DNA from: Ascidia mentula
Taxonomy: Eukaryota; Chordata; Ascidiacea; Phlebobranchia; Ascidiidae
DNA: 64,000 nucleotides
NCBI GenBank assembly: GCA_947561715.1
Contig: OX387198.1
Span: 868,001 to 932,000, forward strand
Reading direction: 5' to 3'
The notes under the pieces are model-generated. The model worked only from the letters and a program-made list of their open reading frames with translations, made no database searches and had not been told where the DNA came from. The position numbers were made by a program, and so were the translations under genes. Positions 15,013-28,200 of the stretch are shown here, one piece after another (position 1 is the stretch's first letter; the number at the start of each line of letters is the position of its first letter).

Positions 15013-15339
15013 TATCGTAGATTAAAGTTTTGCACAAACAGTTAACAATGTAATTCGTTGCGTTCTTCTCGATATCTTGTACAAAGGAAGCGGGTTTGTA
15101 GTTCCAAAGGTTTCGCTACGATCAATTACAATCTTTTTCCTATGTTATTATTTTGTTGAACTTCAAAAACTTTTCTTTTCAACCCGCCTATGGGAAACAA
15201 CGTGTTAACGAATCAGCTGTTCGCTATATCCGATGATAGGAATGTTACTTTACGGAAGGGTAATTCCCAATAAAAAATTTTGGCTAAATATCAGCTGAAA
15301 AATGTTTAAAAAAGGTTGGTCAGGTAATCCTTCGCATTC
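15013..15339. promoter_or_regulatory. Upstream region of GCN1, possibly a shared promoter
   Basis: This stretch holds the GCN1 5' leader (the minus-strand start ATG is at 15010-15012) and the space before the plus-strand ORF beginning near 15340. No TATA box in a convincing position and no known operator is visible. The call rests only on head-to-head geometry, and the downstream plus-strand gene is itself uncertain. Confidence 0.3.
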
Positions 15340-15753
15340 ATGTTAAACAATCTGCTTCTGTCGTGTCGTATCAAACTGTTGATGCAGACCTGCCCACTTT
15401 TGCCTATCAGGTCTCACCAGTGCCACTTGCCAGTTGAAGACGATTCCAGATTTTGGAGCTTTTGCCTCACGTTGATCCGTTTGGTACCTTTGGAGGAAAA
15501 TAAAATTGTCGATAAGAGGCAATTTTGTTCGGAAATTAGATCAAACTATTGGCAAAATCCCAACCTTACGATAGAAATCCATCAGGTTCGAAGCAAACAA
15601 TGGCGTTCTTGTAGTCCCATTGCCATTGTTATTCGTGACACACGAGACTCATATAGGCACATGCGCACCGCACCAGCAGCACTTCTACGTTACTGCCCCG
15701 ATCCAAGGTCTAGAAGAAATCAAATACCTGGCAAAAAGGTGTGTGCTAGATGA
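15340..15753 (+). CDS. Unidentified ORF, 137 codons (uncertain)
   Basis: An open frame of 137 codons in a patch of higher GC than its surroundings, which makes it more likely than chance to be coding. I recognise no family, signal peptide or membrane segment. A second frame over 15590-15788 also reads openly (for example LVVPLPLLFVTHETHIGTCA), so the true exon structure may differ and the ORF could be an exon pair in another frame. It could also be spurious. From about 15,790 to 16,201 I see no gene I can support. Confidence 0.25.
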   Translation: MLNNLLLSCRIKLLMQTCPLLPIRSHQCHLPVEDDSRFWSFCLTLIRLVPLEENKIVDKRQFCSEIRSNYWQNPNLTIEIHQVRSKQWRSCSPIAIVIRDTRDSYRHMRTAPAALLRYCPDPRSRRNQIPGKKVCAR

Positions 15754-16201
15754 AATATATGTGCTTAAACTATTGAAACAAACGTTTTAATTATTTACGC
15801 ACATGTGTTCATATATTTTGCAATGGCAATTAAGCGATTGTACACAAAAGGTATCAAACTCATTTCTGGTGGCGCTAATGCATTGCGTTTGTTCAAAATT
15901 AACAAATTTCGCCAGAAGGTAAATAAACCAACAACAGGAAGTTATCGAGAAATACGTTCTGAGATTTCTCTGAATACAGCTGGGAAATCCTGCTTTGTTT
16001 TTCCGCACGATGAAACTCAGAACGAATGCGAACATTATTCAATAAACGACTTACGACTATTAACGTAAAGGTGGGCAAATCGTTTGTATATGTTTGCAAG
16101 AAATATCTTATTTTAATAAATTTTTCAGCTGAATTTAAGTTTGTGAAGTCACAGGTTCTTCGAAAAAAACTAATTTTAGAACTAAGCTATTATTTTTGTA
16201 G

Positions 16202-16614
16202 ATGTTTCGGCTACTTCTGATCATAACCCTCGTAATGTCTGCAACCACCTCAACGTCAGCAAAGCAATATTTTAACTTTTACGCAATTTACTACAGGCGG
16301 AGGTATCATGTTTACTACTACGACCAAAAAGGTAATAATATTTGTATTGTTTTTGTCTCCTGCTTTAAAAAGCAGAAAAAAAGGCTTAACTTACCAAGCC
16401 GTTATTTTTAGTTATGTCAATGTATAGGCAGATGATATGTTAACATTGTGCAACCAAAACCGATTCCATCCTCAATGTGCACAAAACAGAATTTGTTGTA
16501 CAATTATAGCTGTGATATAAATGGTCTTAAAACAAACAAGTCTTCATTTTTTTAGCTCACCAAGATACAGAAAAGTTGGACAAGCAGTTGGAGAAATTGT
16601 TTGAAGGAAACTAA
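16202..16614 (+). CDS. Small two-exon secreted-peptide gene (62 aa)
   Basis: Exon 1 is 16202-16331 and exon 2 is 16556-16614; phases match (130 nt, then 59 nt, giving 62 codons plus TAA). The first 20 residues, MFRLLLIITLVMSATTSTSA, form a typical signal peptide with small residues before the cut. The mature part is rich in Tyr and Arg (YRRRYHVYYYDQK) and ends in a charged, helix-like segment (EKLDKQLEKLFEG). It has no cysteines. The donor is G|GTAATA and the acceptor TTTTTTTAG|CT. An acceptor-like TTTTTGTAG stands directly before the ATG, which would fit spliced-leader trans-splicing. AATAAA follows at 16641-16646. Family unknown; a peptide hormone, an antimicrobial peptide or a short membrane-associated protein are all possible. 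Confidence 0.55.
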
Positions 16615-17193
16615 TCATAACATTGTGATGACCTTGGTATAATAAAATCAATGACAAATAAAACGTGTTCTGCGCCGAAAGAATGCACATCAGAGGGAAG
16701 TTCAAATGCAGACTGCTGGGTTTCGAACACAAGAAACGGTAGAACCAACTTTGGCCTGACAACAACAGATTTTTAGTCGGTAATTTATATCCAATGAATT
16801 GTCTACTTTAGCACAAAATCTCGTTCAACACAAAATCGTAGGAAAATGTCAGAAACTAAACAATCAGAAAACTAACAAACGTTATGCAGTTAAGGTCAGC
16901 CAACACCACATAATACCCAGAGCCTTAGGAAGAGCTCATATGACGTACTTGAATAAATTTATCGCAAACCGATGGTTTTGGGCATGTGACGATGTCGTTC
17001 AGTCTGGGATTTGAGCCACAGACAACTTACCTTCTATCATGCACAAATTTGCAATCAACAATCCCTGTACTATCAACCACGGTTGGACTGATTTGCATAC
17101 AAGCCCCTAAGTTCCGGTTAAGATTTACATAAAACCGTCAGAGTCAGAGTTGCCCCAACGCACCATAGTGTTCTAGTTATTCTCAACAGAAAC
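16615..17193. other. Intergenic spacer, no gene seen
   Basis: It contains the AATAAA signals of the preceding small gene (16641-16646 and a second near 16658) and then the upstream region of the LU-domain gene. Short frames here have no convincing splice context or composition. No repeat structure was noticed. Confidence 0.5.
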
Positions 17194-19039
17194 ATGATGT
17201 TGGATTACTTTGTGGCAATCTTTGTTTTTTCGTTGGCTGTGGCGTGCGGTGAGTAAAACTTAAACTAATCATATATAATAAGAGCTTTCTGGGTGGGTAT
17301 TTTTGCTCAAGTAAGTTTTGCTTGTCGTTTGACCAATGTGTTCGGAGCTTCGTAAAACATGAAGGCCATTTCACAAAGACAAAACTAAAGTTACAAGATG
17401 TTAAAATACAGTTTTTTATATTACTTTTGTCATTCGTGTGCAGATTAAATTGACGATACGCAAATATATCATTAGGTGATTGCCTCACATGTTACAACTG
17501 TGCATATTCCTCTGGTGACATGACAACCCAGGATTGTGCTGATCCAACGTCATCAAGATCAGCTACTAAAACTTGCCCCATCGGAACGAGCGCCTGTCAG
17601 ACAACCACAAGTACTTTTACAACAGGTTCGCACATACATTGTCACTGGTGATTCTTGATATTAAAAAAGTCACACTTTGATCATGAAAATAAAGCAGTTT
17701 TAAGTAGGTTTAAAGTGCTATATTGCAAAACCTAACTTATGACAAAGAGTTTTTTTGCTGATAACTATCATGCCTGCCCAGAATTAAACTTCAACTGGTT
17801 TTAAAACACTTGTTTGCTGGGAATACTGGTAGAAGGTAAGTGCACCGGTTGGTCCGTACCACCAGTGTTCCCTGTTGTTTTGTACAAAGACGAAGGTTAA
17901 CATCGAAAAGTAGCCGATTTTTTACATTTTATGCTACAGATTTTTATTGGGGGGGAACTGACTCCTAATCTTCCTGCAATTCCTCTTTTACGTTTTCAGG
18001 CAATTCAACGATTGTACGAGACTGCGGCAACTCAGTGTTTAAAAGCGGTTGCACTTCTCCAACACCGTTTACGAAGTCGTGTGCCATTGAATGCCAGAGT
18101 GGTAAGAGTTGGGTTCATAGCGGTTGTTTAAAAAAAATTGTCACAACAATATGGCTACTTTGATTATTTAAAGTTAGATTAACATAAATGGAACTACAGT
18201 GGCAAATTATCGTAAAGTCACAGCGTGATTTCAAGATTTGTAACAGGAATATGAAATATTTTGAATATGTCGCCTAAAGTTTTTGTTTTAAAAGAGGAAA
18301 TCTTTAACACGAACCAAGAAAAAAAATCCGGTGAAAATTTTATCCAGAATGACCCGACAGGGAATATAAGATGTTCTCCTTGGCAAGACATCGAATAATA
18401 TTCCAAATTTATTCTTACAATAGTTTTGTACGTACTTAGTCATTTTGCAGTCAGTCGTAACACTAACTCTATTTTGATGTAGATTTGTGCAACAACAAGA
18501 CCCTATCCGTCTTATCATCTGTCCCAAGTTCGTCAGCTTCACCTAAAAATTTTCAAACCATATCTAACCATCGAAACACTTCCAACCAAACACTTAAAAT
18601 CCAAACAAGCACTGTTTCTTTCCCATCTTCCCCGAAGACTAACGCATCCTCATCTTCACAATCCTCATCATCACCACCTTCTCCATCACCATCACCACCA
18701 TCATCACCATCTACTTCCTCATTCTTCTTTCCATCAAGAAACTCTTCTCAGCAAATCCCAACCACATCCAACGCAACGTCAGAAAAAATGTCCCTATCTT
18801 CCACGACTTCCTTACATCCCACGTCATTCAATATGACGTCATCTGGTAAATTTAATACTGTGACGTCATTGAGCCGATCGTCTACAAAGCCGTCCCATAG
18901 CATGGAAGTGACGTCAAAAAGTACAGAGCGGTCTACGTCAGCGGGAACAATTCGCTTGCCTTGTGTTTTCGTTTATTTCGCGTGTGCGACAATGGCAATG
19001 TGTACCCTTGCGAACCAATTTGTTTCCTTACGGATGTGA
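17194..19039 (+). CDS. Ly6/uPAR (LU) domain surface protein with mucin-like stalk
   Basis: Four exons (17194-17248, 17476-17625, 18000-18101, 18483-19039), all introns in phase 1, giving 287 residues. Residues 1-17 are a signal peptide (MMLDYFVAIFVFSLAVA). Residues about 18-112 form a three-finger LU domain: CLTCYNC at the start, spaced cysteines (DCAD, TCP, ACQ, RDCG, SGC, SCA, ECQ) and a closing DLCN, the family signature. Exon 4 continues with some 130 residues rich in Ser, Pro and Thr, likely O-glycosylated. The end is hydrophobic (LPCVFVYFACATMAMC) followed by a few residues, which fits a GPI-anchor signal or a transmembrane tail. LU proteins act outside the cell as receptors, adhesion molecules or toxin-like modulators; the ligand cannot be told. 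Its AATAAA (19435-19440) lies 44 bp from the giant transposon. Confidence 0.8.
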
Positions 19040-19434
19040 ACAAATCTTATAACAACTGCGTCAAAATTATAGACAAGTCTGCGTTTGTAATAACGCCACA
19101 GTATTTGCAAGTACATACAATGTACCTATAAATACTATTGCAAGTAAAATATTTTGAATTTTCGATTAATGAAAGAACTATATTTATCCCAACGTAAACA
19201 TTTAAAAATATTTAACGGTTGAATGCGTTTGTTACTTTTTTATGTACTTTTTGTTCCCACAACCAGGGGATGCCCCTATTTTGCATGTAACTTATATTTT
19301 TGTGTAGGCGTGGTGTTACAATGGAACCCAAAATTTCTGGCTTTATGGTCTGATGTATACATAAGTAGCAGCTTTAGTGAAATTAGTTATAAAATGAGTT
19401 TACTATAAAAACATGACAAGAGAAATAGAAATCA

Positions 19435-19440
19435 AATAAA
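19435..19440 (+). terminator. Polyadenylation signal of the LU-domain gene
   Basis: AATAAA about 400 bases downstream of the LU stop codon, in a 443-bp stretch (19041-19483) with no other gene. The transposon target duplication starts 36 bp further on, so the insertion spared this 3' end. Confidence 0.55.
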
Positions 19441-19475
19441 TTGTATTTTTTTATGGTAGAGAAAGGAGCAAAACA

Positions 19476-19483
19476 GTTTTAAA
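19476..19483 (+). repeat. Left target-site duplication GTTTTAAA
   Basis: Eight bases identical to 56336-56343, immediately outside the inverted termini of the giant element. An 8-bp duplication fits KDZ, hAT and some Mutator-like transposases. A perfect match indicates that both ends belong to one insertion and that it is not very old or has been conserved by chance. Confidence 0.88.
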
Positions 19484-19760
19484 ACCGTCGTCATTTCGGC
19501 GAAATAAAAAAAAAATTCTACGAAAATTATTTTACGCATGAGTGAATACAGCTCAATTCAATATTCTATGAATTCAAAACATGTTTTATACGTGATTCAG
19601 AAATGCAACCAACTAAAAATCCGCAAAAAAAAACAATACAATCAGAGGAAATAAACAAAAAATTGATAAAATATTGAAAAATTTTACAAATGCAAGCAAC
19701 ATGGACCAGATCCATACCAATTTTACATACAAAAAGCAACTGTTAATGTAAGCCATAAAT
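19484..19760 (+). repeat. Left terminal inverted repeat, unique subterminal part
   Basis: Starts ACCGTCGTCATTTCGGCG, then A-rich sequence. Blocks shared in order with the inverted right end include TTACGCAT, AACATGTTT, GAAAGCAACATG-like sequence, CAATTTTACATAC and AAAGCAACTGTTAATGTAAG. Presumed transposase recognition region. No ORF. Confidence 0.88.
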
Positions 19761-22700
19761 CAATCACTTTCCGGGACATAGAATTTCCTATGAATTTGCA
19801 CAGGGCTTGCCTAGAGCATGCAGGTGAAGGTGATCTAAGTTAAAATACCAACCGGCTCCACAATTCCCAGCGAAATGGACTCAAACAAAGGTCATTGTGT
19901 GTGACGGCATACAGGCTGTTTGTAACCGTAATGGCGTAAGAGACATCTTGACATACAAGAGAAAATTCAAACACTTTCCGGGACATAGGAATTCCTATAA
20001 TTTTGCACAGGGCTTGCCTAGAGCATGCAGGTGAAGGTGATATAAGTTAAAATACCAACCGGCTCCACAATTCCCAGCGAAATGGACTCAAAGGCAGGTC
20101 ATTGTGTGTGACGGCATACAGGCTGCTTGTGAGCGCAATGGCGGCAGAGACATCTTGACAAAAAGCGAAAATTCAAACACTTTCCGGGCCATAGGATTTC
20201 CTATAATTTTGCACAGGGCTTGCCTAGAGCATGCAGGTGAAGGTGATATAAGTTAAAATACCAACCGGCTCCACAATTCCCAGCGAAATGGACTCAAACA
20301 AAGGTCATTGTGTGTGACGGCATACAGGCTGCTTGTGAGCGCAATGGCGGCAGAGACATCTTGACACAAAACGAAAATTCAAACACTTTCCGGGCCATAG
20401 GATTTCCTATAATTTTGCACAGGGCTTGCCTAGAGCATGCAGGTGAAGGTGATATAAGTTAAAATACCAACCGGCTCCACAATTCCCAGCGAAATGGACT
20501 CAAACAAAGGTCATTGTGTGTGACGGCATAAAGGCTGCTTGTGAGCGCAATGGCGTCAGAGACATCTTGACAAAAAGCGAAAATTCAAACACTTTCCGGG
20601 CCATAGGATTTCCTATAATTTTGCACAGGGCTTGCCTAGAGCATGCAGGTGAAGGTGATATAAGTTAAAATACCAACTGGCTCCACAATTCCCAGCGAAA
20701 TGGACTCAAACAAAGGTCATTGTGTGTGACGGCATACAGGCTGCTTGTGAGCGCAATGGCGGCAGAGACATCTTGACAAAAAGCGAAAATTCAAACACTT
20801 TCCGGGACATAGGATTTCCTATAATTTTGCACAGGGCTTGCCTAGAGCATGCAGGTGAAGGTGATATAAGTTAAAATACCAACCGGCTCCACAATTCCCA
20901 GCGAAATGGACTCAAACAAAGGTCATTGTGTGTGACGGCATACTGGCTGCTTGTGAGCGCAATGGCGGCAGAGACATCTTGACAAAAAGCGAAAATTCAA
21001 ACACTTTCCGGGCCATAGGATTTCCTATAATTTTGCACCGGGCTTGCCTAGAGCATGCAGGTGAAGGTGATATAAGTTAAAATACCAACCGGCTCCACAA
21101 TTCCCAGCGAAATGGACTCAAACAGAGGTCATTGTGTGTGACGACATAGAGGCTTCTTGTGAGCGCTATGGCGGCAGAGACATCTTGACAAAAAGCGAAA
21201 ATTCAAACACTTTCCGGGCCATAGGATTTCCTATAATTTTGCACAGGGCTTGCCTAGAGCATACAGGTGAAGGTGATATAAGTTAAAATACCAACCGGCT
21301 CCACAATTCCCAGCGAAATGGACTCAAAGGCAGGTCATTGTGTGTGACGGCATACAGGCTGCTTGTGAGCGCAATGGCGGCAGAGACATCTTGACAAAAA
21401 GCGAAAATTCAAACACTTTCCGGGCCATAGGATTTCCTATAATTTTGCACAGGGCTTGCCTAGAGCATACAGGTGAAGGTGATATAAGTTAAAATACCAA
21501 CCGGCTCCACAATTCCCAGCGAAATGGACTCAAACAAAGGTCATTGTGTGTGACGGCATACTGGCTGCTTGTGAGCACAATGGCGTCAGAGACATCTTGA
21601 CAAAACGCGAAAATTCAAACACTTTCCGGGCCATAGGATTTCCTATAATTTTGCACCGGGCTTGCCTAGAGCATGCAGGTGAAGGTGATATAAGTTAAAA
21701 TACCAACCGGCTCCACAATTCCCAGCGAAATGGACTCAAACAGAGGTCATTGTGTGTGACGACATAGAGGCTTCTTGTGAGCGCTATGGCGGCAGAGACA
21801 TCTTGACAAAAAGCGAAAATTCAAACACTTTCCGGCCCATAGGATTTCCTATAATTTTGCACAGGGCTTGCCTAGAGCATACAGGTGAAGGTGATATAAG
21901 TTAAAATACCAACCGGCTCCACAATTCCCAGCGAAATGGACTCAAACAAAGGTCATTGTGTGTGACGGCATACAGGCCGCTTGTGAGCGCAATGGCGGCA
22001 GAGACATCTTGACAAAAAGCGAAAATTCAAACACTTTCCGGGCCATAGGATTTCCTATAATTTTGCACAGGGCTTGCCTAGAGCATACAGGTGAAGGTGA
22101 TATAAGTTAAAATACCAACCGGCTCCACAATTCCCAGCGAAATGGACTCAAACAAAGGTCATTGTGTGTGACGGCATACAGGCTGCTTGTGAGCGCAATG
22201 GCGGCAGAGACATCTTGACAAAAAGCGAAAATTCAAACACTTTCCGGGACATAGGATTTCCTATAATTTTGCACAGGGCTTGCCTAGAGCATGCAGGTGA
22301 AGGTGATATAAGTTAAAATACCAACCGGCTCCACAATTCCCAGCGAAATGGACTCAAACAAAGGTCATTGTGTGTGACGGCATACTGGCTGCTTGTGAGC
22401 ACAATGGCGTCAGAGACATCTTGACAAAACGCGAAAATTCAAACACTTTCCGGGCCATAGGATTTCCTATAATTTTGCACCGGGCTTGCCTAGAGCATGC
22501 AGGTGAAGGTGATATAAGTTAAAATACCAACCGGCTCCACAATTCCCAGCGAAATGGACTCAAACAGAGGTCATTGTGTGTGACGACATAGAGGCTTCTT
22601 GTGAGCGCTATGGCGGCAGAGACATCTTGACAAAAAGCGAAAATTCAAACACTTTCCGGGCCATAGGATTTCCTATAATTTTGCACAGGGCTTGCCTAGA

Positions 22701-24850
22701 GCATACAGGTGAAGGTGATATAAGTTAAAATACCAACCGGCTCCACAATTCCCAGCGAAATGGATTCAATGGCAGGTTATTGTGTGTGACGGCATAGAGG
22801 CTGCTTGTGAGCGCAATGGCGGCAGAGACATCTTGACAAAAAGCGAAAATTCAAACACTTTCCGGGCCATAGGATTTCCTATAATTTTGCACAGGGCTTG
22901 CCTAGAGCATACAGGTGAAGGTGATATAAGTTAAAATACCAACTGGCTCCACAATTCCCAGCGAAATGGACTCAAAGGCAGGTCATTGTGTGTGACGGCA
23001 TACAGGCTGCTTGTGAGCGCAATGGCGGCAGAGACATCTTGACAAAAAGCGAAAATTCAAACACTTTCCGGGCCATAGGATTTCCTATAATTTTGCACAG
23101 GGCTTGCCTAGAGCATGCAGGTGAAGGTGATATAAGTTAAAATACCAACCGGCTCCACAATTCCCAGCGAAATGGACTCAAACAAAGGTCATTGTGTGTA
23201 AAGGCATACTGGCTGCTTGTGAGCACAATGGCGTCAGGGACATCTTGACAAAACGCGAAAATTCAAACACTTTCCGGGCCATAGGATTTCCTATAATTTT
23301 GCACCGGGCTTGCCTAGAGCATGCAGGTGAAGGTGATATAAGTTAAAATACCAACCGGCTCCACAATTCCCAGCGAAATGGACTCAAACAGAGGCCATTG
23401 TGTGTGACGACATAGAGGCTTCTTGTGAGCGCAATGGCGGCAGAGACATCTTGACAAAAAGCGAAAATTCAAACACTTTCCGGGACATAGGATTTCCTAT
23501 AATTTTGCACAGGGCTTGCCTAGAGCATACAGGTGAAGGTGATATAAGTTAAAATACCAACCGGCTCCACAATTCCCAGCGAAATGGACTCAAAGGCAGG
23601 TCATTGTGTGTGACGGCATACAGGCTGCTTGTAAGCGCAATGGCGGCAGAGACATCTTGACAAAAAGCGAAAATTCAAACACTTTCCGGGCCATAGGATT
23701 TCCTATAATTTTGCACAGGGCTTGCCTAGAGCATACAGGTGAATGTGATCAAAGTTAAAATACCAACCGGCTCCACAATTCCCAGCGAAATGGATTCAAT
23801 GGCAGGTTATTGTGTGTGACGGCATAGAGGCTGCTTGTGAGCGCAATGGCGGCAGAGACATCTTGACACAAAGCGAAAATTCAAACACTTTCCGGGCCAT
23901 AGGATTTCCTATAATTTTGCACAGGGCTTGCCTAGAGCATACAGGTGAAGGTGATATAAGTTAAAATACCAACCGGCTCCACAATTCCCAGCGAAATAGA
24001 TTCAATAACAGGTTATTGTGTGTGACGGCATACAGACTGTTTGTAACCGTAATGGCGTAAGAGACATCTTGACATATAAGAGAAAATTCAAACACTTTCC
24101 GGGACATAGGAATTCCTATAATTTTGCACAGGGCTTGCCTAGAGCATACAGGTGAAGGTGATATAAGTTAAAATACCAACCGGCTCCACAATTCCCAGCG
24201 AAATGGACTCAAACAAAGGTCATTGTGTGTGACGGCATACAGGCTGCTTGTGAGCGCAATGGCGGCAGAGACATCTTGACACAAAACGAAAATTCAAACA
24301 CTTTCCGGGCCATAGGATTTCCTATAATTTTGCACAGGGCTTGCCTAGAGCATGCAGGTGAAGGTGATATAAGTTAAAATACCAACCGGCTCCACAATTC
24401 CCAGCGAAATGGACTCAAACAAAGGTCATTGTGTGTGACGGCATAGAGGCTGCTTGTGAGCGCAATGGCGGCAGAGACATCTTGACAAAAAGCGAAAATT
24501 CAAACACTTTCCGGGCCATAGGATTTCCTATAATTTTGCACAGGGCTTGCCTAGAGCATGCAGGTGAAGGTGATATAAGTTAAAATACCAACCGGCTCCA
24601 CAATTCCCAGCGAAATAGATTCAATAACAGGTTATTGTGTGTGACGGCATACAGACTGTTTGTAACCGTAATGGCGTAAGAGACATCTTGACATATAAGC
24701 GAAAATTCAAACACTTTCCGGGACATAGGATTTCCTATAATTTTGCAAAGGGCTTGCCTAGAGCATACAGGTGAAGGTGATATAAGTTAAAATACCAACC
24801 GGCTCCACAATTCCCAGCGATATGGCAGGTCATTGAATGTGACGGTATAA
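19761..24850 (+). repeat. Left satellite array, 206-bp unit, about 25 copies
   Basis: Unit length is about 206 bp (first periods 207 and 206), read here from CACTTTCCGGG through CTTGCCTAGAGCATGCAGG, CCAACCGGCTCCACAATTCC and CATTGTGTGTGACGGCAT to GAGACATCTTGAC. Copies are mostly well over 90% alike. Variant units recur in blocks (for example GACATAGAGGCTTCTTGTG at three or four places), showing multi-unit duplications. The array edges on both sides are more diverged (TGTTTGTAACCGTAATGGCG type), as expected if homogenisation is strongest in the middle. It forms the left arm of the giant element. Confidence 0.95.
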
Positions 24851-25219
24851 AACCGATTTGTTGTGATATGTAATAAATTAGCCTATTTTGTGTCAGTATG
24901 CCGGTATTGGTATAAAGCCACTACACCACGTCAAGGTTCCGGCAATCGTAGTGGTTTTATTTTGCAGATAAAACTACATTTGGATGCAATCACATCCAAA
25001 TGAAGAAAAGAACTGATCTGAAATGTAAACATATTGTTTTATTCTGAAATTTATAACAAAAACATAACTGCTAAGTTAGTTCACATGCATTGATATGTTC
25101 CTATACATTGGTTTAGAACCATATGGTAGTCAGGCATCCCCTTCTGAAATGTATTTCGAATGAACGTGGAAACAACAAGTATAGACAATAAGATGGCTGG
25201 CAAATGTAACAGTGTCCTT
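24851..25219. other. Spacer between left arm and transposase stop; 3' UTR
   Basis: Non-repetitive sequence between the satellite arm and the C-terminus of the transposase. On the minus strand AATAAA occurs at 25038-25043, about 180 bases after the stop codon, a plausible polyadenylation signal. An imperfect inverted repeat, ACATTTGGATG...CACATCCAAATG, stands near 24972-25000. Confidence 0.5.
25038..25043 (-). terminator. Likely polyadenylation signal of the transposase gene
   Basis: TTTATT on the plus strand, AATAAA on the coding strand, about 175 nt downstream of the stop at 25220. It is the nearest canonical hexamer to the coding end. Confidence 0.45.
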
Positions 25220-28200
25220 TTAAACAAAAATCGATGGTTTGGAACCGACCCTTCTACACGTTTCCTCGTATGTACAGCTACTCGTACTCATTAAATAACA
25301 AATGATGGCCTCAAAGTACAAAACGTTGTTTAGGAAAAAATTTACATCAAGTATTTTGTCCATCACCATTTCACTCAACATGCTTCCTTCCACAATCAAA
25401 CCTGGTTTCAAATCTCGGCCGCAAAATGATTCTCGGAAAACCTGACTACCAACAAGTCGTTGACGCACGAGACGTCGACAAAACGAATATTCCACGAATC
25501 GCATTATATTGCTCATTTCATCCTGGGAAATTGTAAGGGGGGAAAAATTTTTGTTGTACTTTATCAACATATTTTTTTTACCATGGTAATATAAACATAG
25601 GCGGTAACATTCTGGTAAATTTTTTGCTTGTTGAAATGATATTAATAAAGCCGACTTTATTTTGTTGAAAATAAGGTCATATGATTGTTTTCTAGCAGAG
25701 TTTAATTCAGTAACATTCGAAATTACAATATTTCTTCCATCTATGTATTGCTCCAAAACAATATTTGTTTGAATAATGCGATCCGTAGACTTCGCTGCCG
25801 ACGCGTTGAAACATCGTGGCTTGCGACGGACAAAAATCTTAGGTTGGGCTGGGGTGCTGGATGAATCAACACCGGTCTTAACTTTTTTGTAAAATAAAAT
25901 GCAACAACCCGTAAGTATCCTTTCTTTAACACTATTCCATGCGACATGTTTTACAGTGTCGTCATTAAATTCTGTCAAATGAAATTTGTTGAATTTGTAC
26001 GTCAAATAATGGCCAGAGTTAACACTGGATCCAATATGTACAACAACAGACATAAGCTTAAACGAAACTCCTTGTTCAAAACGCAACAATTCATCTGGGA
26101 CTATACGTTTATTACTTTTCTTGCCACTTATATTCCTAAAAACAACAATGCATAATACGTCTGTTGGACTTTTGAGCTCACTGCTAATCTTCTTCTCTGT
26201 ATCCAAATTACAGTGGGAACAATGGCTGATGGCAACGTTGTGAAATTCAGTTTCACAATATGTACTGAGATTACTGTTGTCCGGGATGTGATCGAACAAT
26301 GGCAACGTAAGTACAGATTGCTCATTCTGAAATTTCGCCTCGTTGCCACATGTCTTGCAAGTTTTTGATGTATGATACTTAAACGACCAGTTTAAACCAC
26401 AACTCTTTATTACGGAAGCAAAATTAAAAAGCATTAAAAATTCAGTGGGGTCCTGCTGCTCATTTAAATTAAAATTAAGGTGACTACAGACGTCTTCGAC
26501 CAATTTCAAGTATGATGGGGAATCAACGTAGTTCTGTGCAAGATGACAAACTAAGTGACCAATCCTACTTTCTATCGTGGCTTTACTGGGAAAAACACAA
26601 GGGCGATCTAACAAACATTGAAGAGCTTGTAACACAGAATTTAACCAACAGTTATTATATAAATTTGGAAGACCGGGCAAAACTAGCTTGTTTTTAACAA
26701 TCCAAGTATTTAATTTATCACTGCAACTGATCGATTCCTGGACAAGCGCAAACACAATCCAAATACGATATCGCGCAACGTCGAACTCAATCTTATCAAT
26801 CCCAATTATGTTGTTTGCAATTTTTTCTACGGTGAAACATACACACAAACCGCAACTAGACAGATCACTCTGATATACAAGTGAGTCGGATTTAAAAGTA
26901 AGGTTACGACCGGTTATTGAAACAAAAATCGGAATTAAATATTTTCTTACTAAAGGCGTGACTTCTTTTCGCGGACTTCCAGTAGAATCATAAAGAACCA
27001 TTTCGTTCTCAAAATGTTTAAACCACAAAATCACAAAATGCCCATTAAAAAGAACTGGAATAAAAACATGCTCACACAAACGTTCGTTATGAAACATGCC
27101 ATGAAGTGCTTTGCGAATGTTTTTGAATTGTTTGCCCTGCAAAATTTCTCCCGCTGTAATAGTTGACACAAACCCAAAGGCGCCAGTCATACGTAAATTA
27201 CAATAACGGAGTGTTCTGGAAATATAACAGTCTACAACGTTGTCCGTTAACCAACCAATTGTTAAGTCACTGTGTGTATTCGCCGGGTTTTGAGTTAAAG
27301 CACAATAAGTTTTCCCACGAGGTCTACTGCAAAGGGAACACAAATCTAACCATGAAACTGACTGACGACAGGGCATGACGAGGGCGGTGTCAAAAATTGA
27401 AGTTGGGGTAAAAGGTATATGATGCCAAACGAAATCTGCAATTTTTTTACAGTCAATAAAACTATCATGGAATTTTGGACAGACAGAGAAAAATGGCATT
27501 GTCGGGGTGCACTTAAGTGGTAACATTGGTTGTGGGGAAAGTGATACTTTGTTTTCAAATTTTACACGTTTACACATAATTTCCGATGAGTAAAAACTGG
27601 TTTTGTTTCTTTTCCTCTTTTTGAACTTTGACTCCACAACCAATGTACGTTTGGCGGTTTTAATATTATTTGCTTTTAAAGGGGATTTGTTCGGTTGTTC
27701 ACGAAAGCTCAACATAGAATCTGCAAAAAGTTTTTGTAAAACTTTAATAGCATCATAATATTTGGAGACAAAATCGTCTATACGAGCTATTCTTTTTCCA
27801 TTGAATATATTTGTTTTTAAATCACCGAAATGCTCCTCAATTATTCCTTGGGTTTTGTTATTGCGTAAAACTGTTTGGTGTACACAACTTTTCATGACGT
27901 TACAGTCTGTGGAATAAGTGTAAAACATTTTCGCCTGCTCGTCACTAGTTTTGCCGTCGTGAACATGCCGTGACAAACCCCCAAGCATTATCTTTGATGT
28001 TGCACATATTCTACTTAAAACCACTTCAATTACACGTTCACAAAAACTGGGATTGCAATAAAGATTGTTTTTTATTTTTGTTTCGTTTTGTTTGTACACA
28101 TGTGAATTTAAAAATTCATCTAATTTGCGTTTGTATCGACAACAAAATGGAGATTGTTTTTCCTGTAATTTGTCAGTATGTTTATTACAAAAAGTGTAGT

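Noticed and set aside
15787..16100. Overlapping 60-90-codon frames on both strands
   Set aside because: AT-rich, no domain, signal peptide or splice partners that restore a longer protein.
18218..18542. Minus-strand frames over the LU gene
   Set aside because: They overlap the intron and exon 4 of a gene with consistent splice phases on the plus strand.
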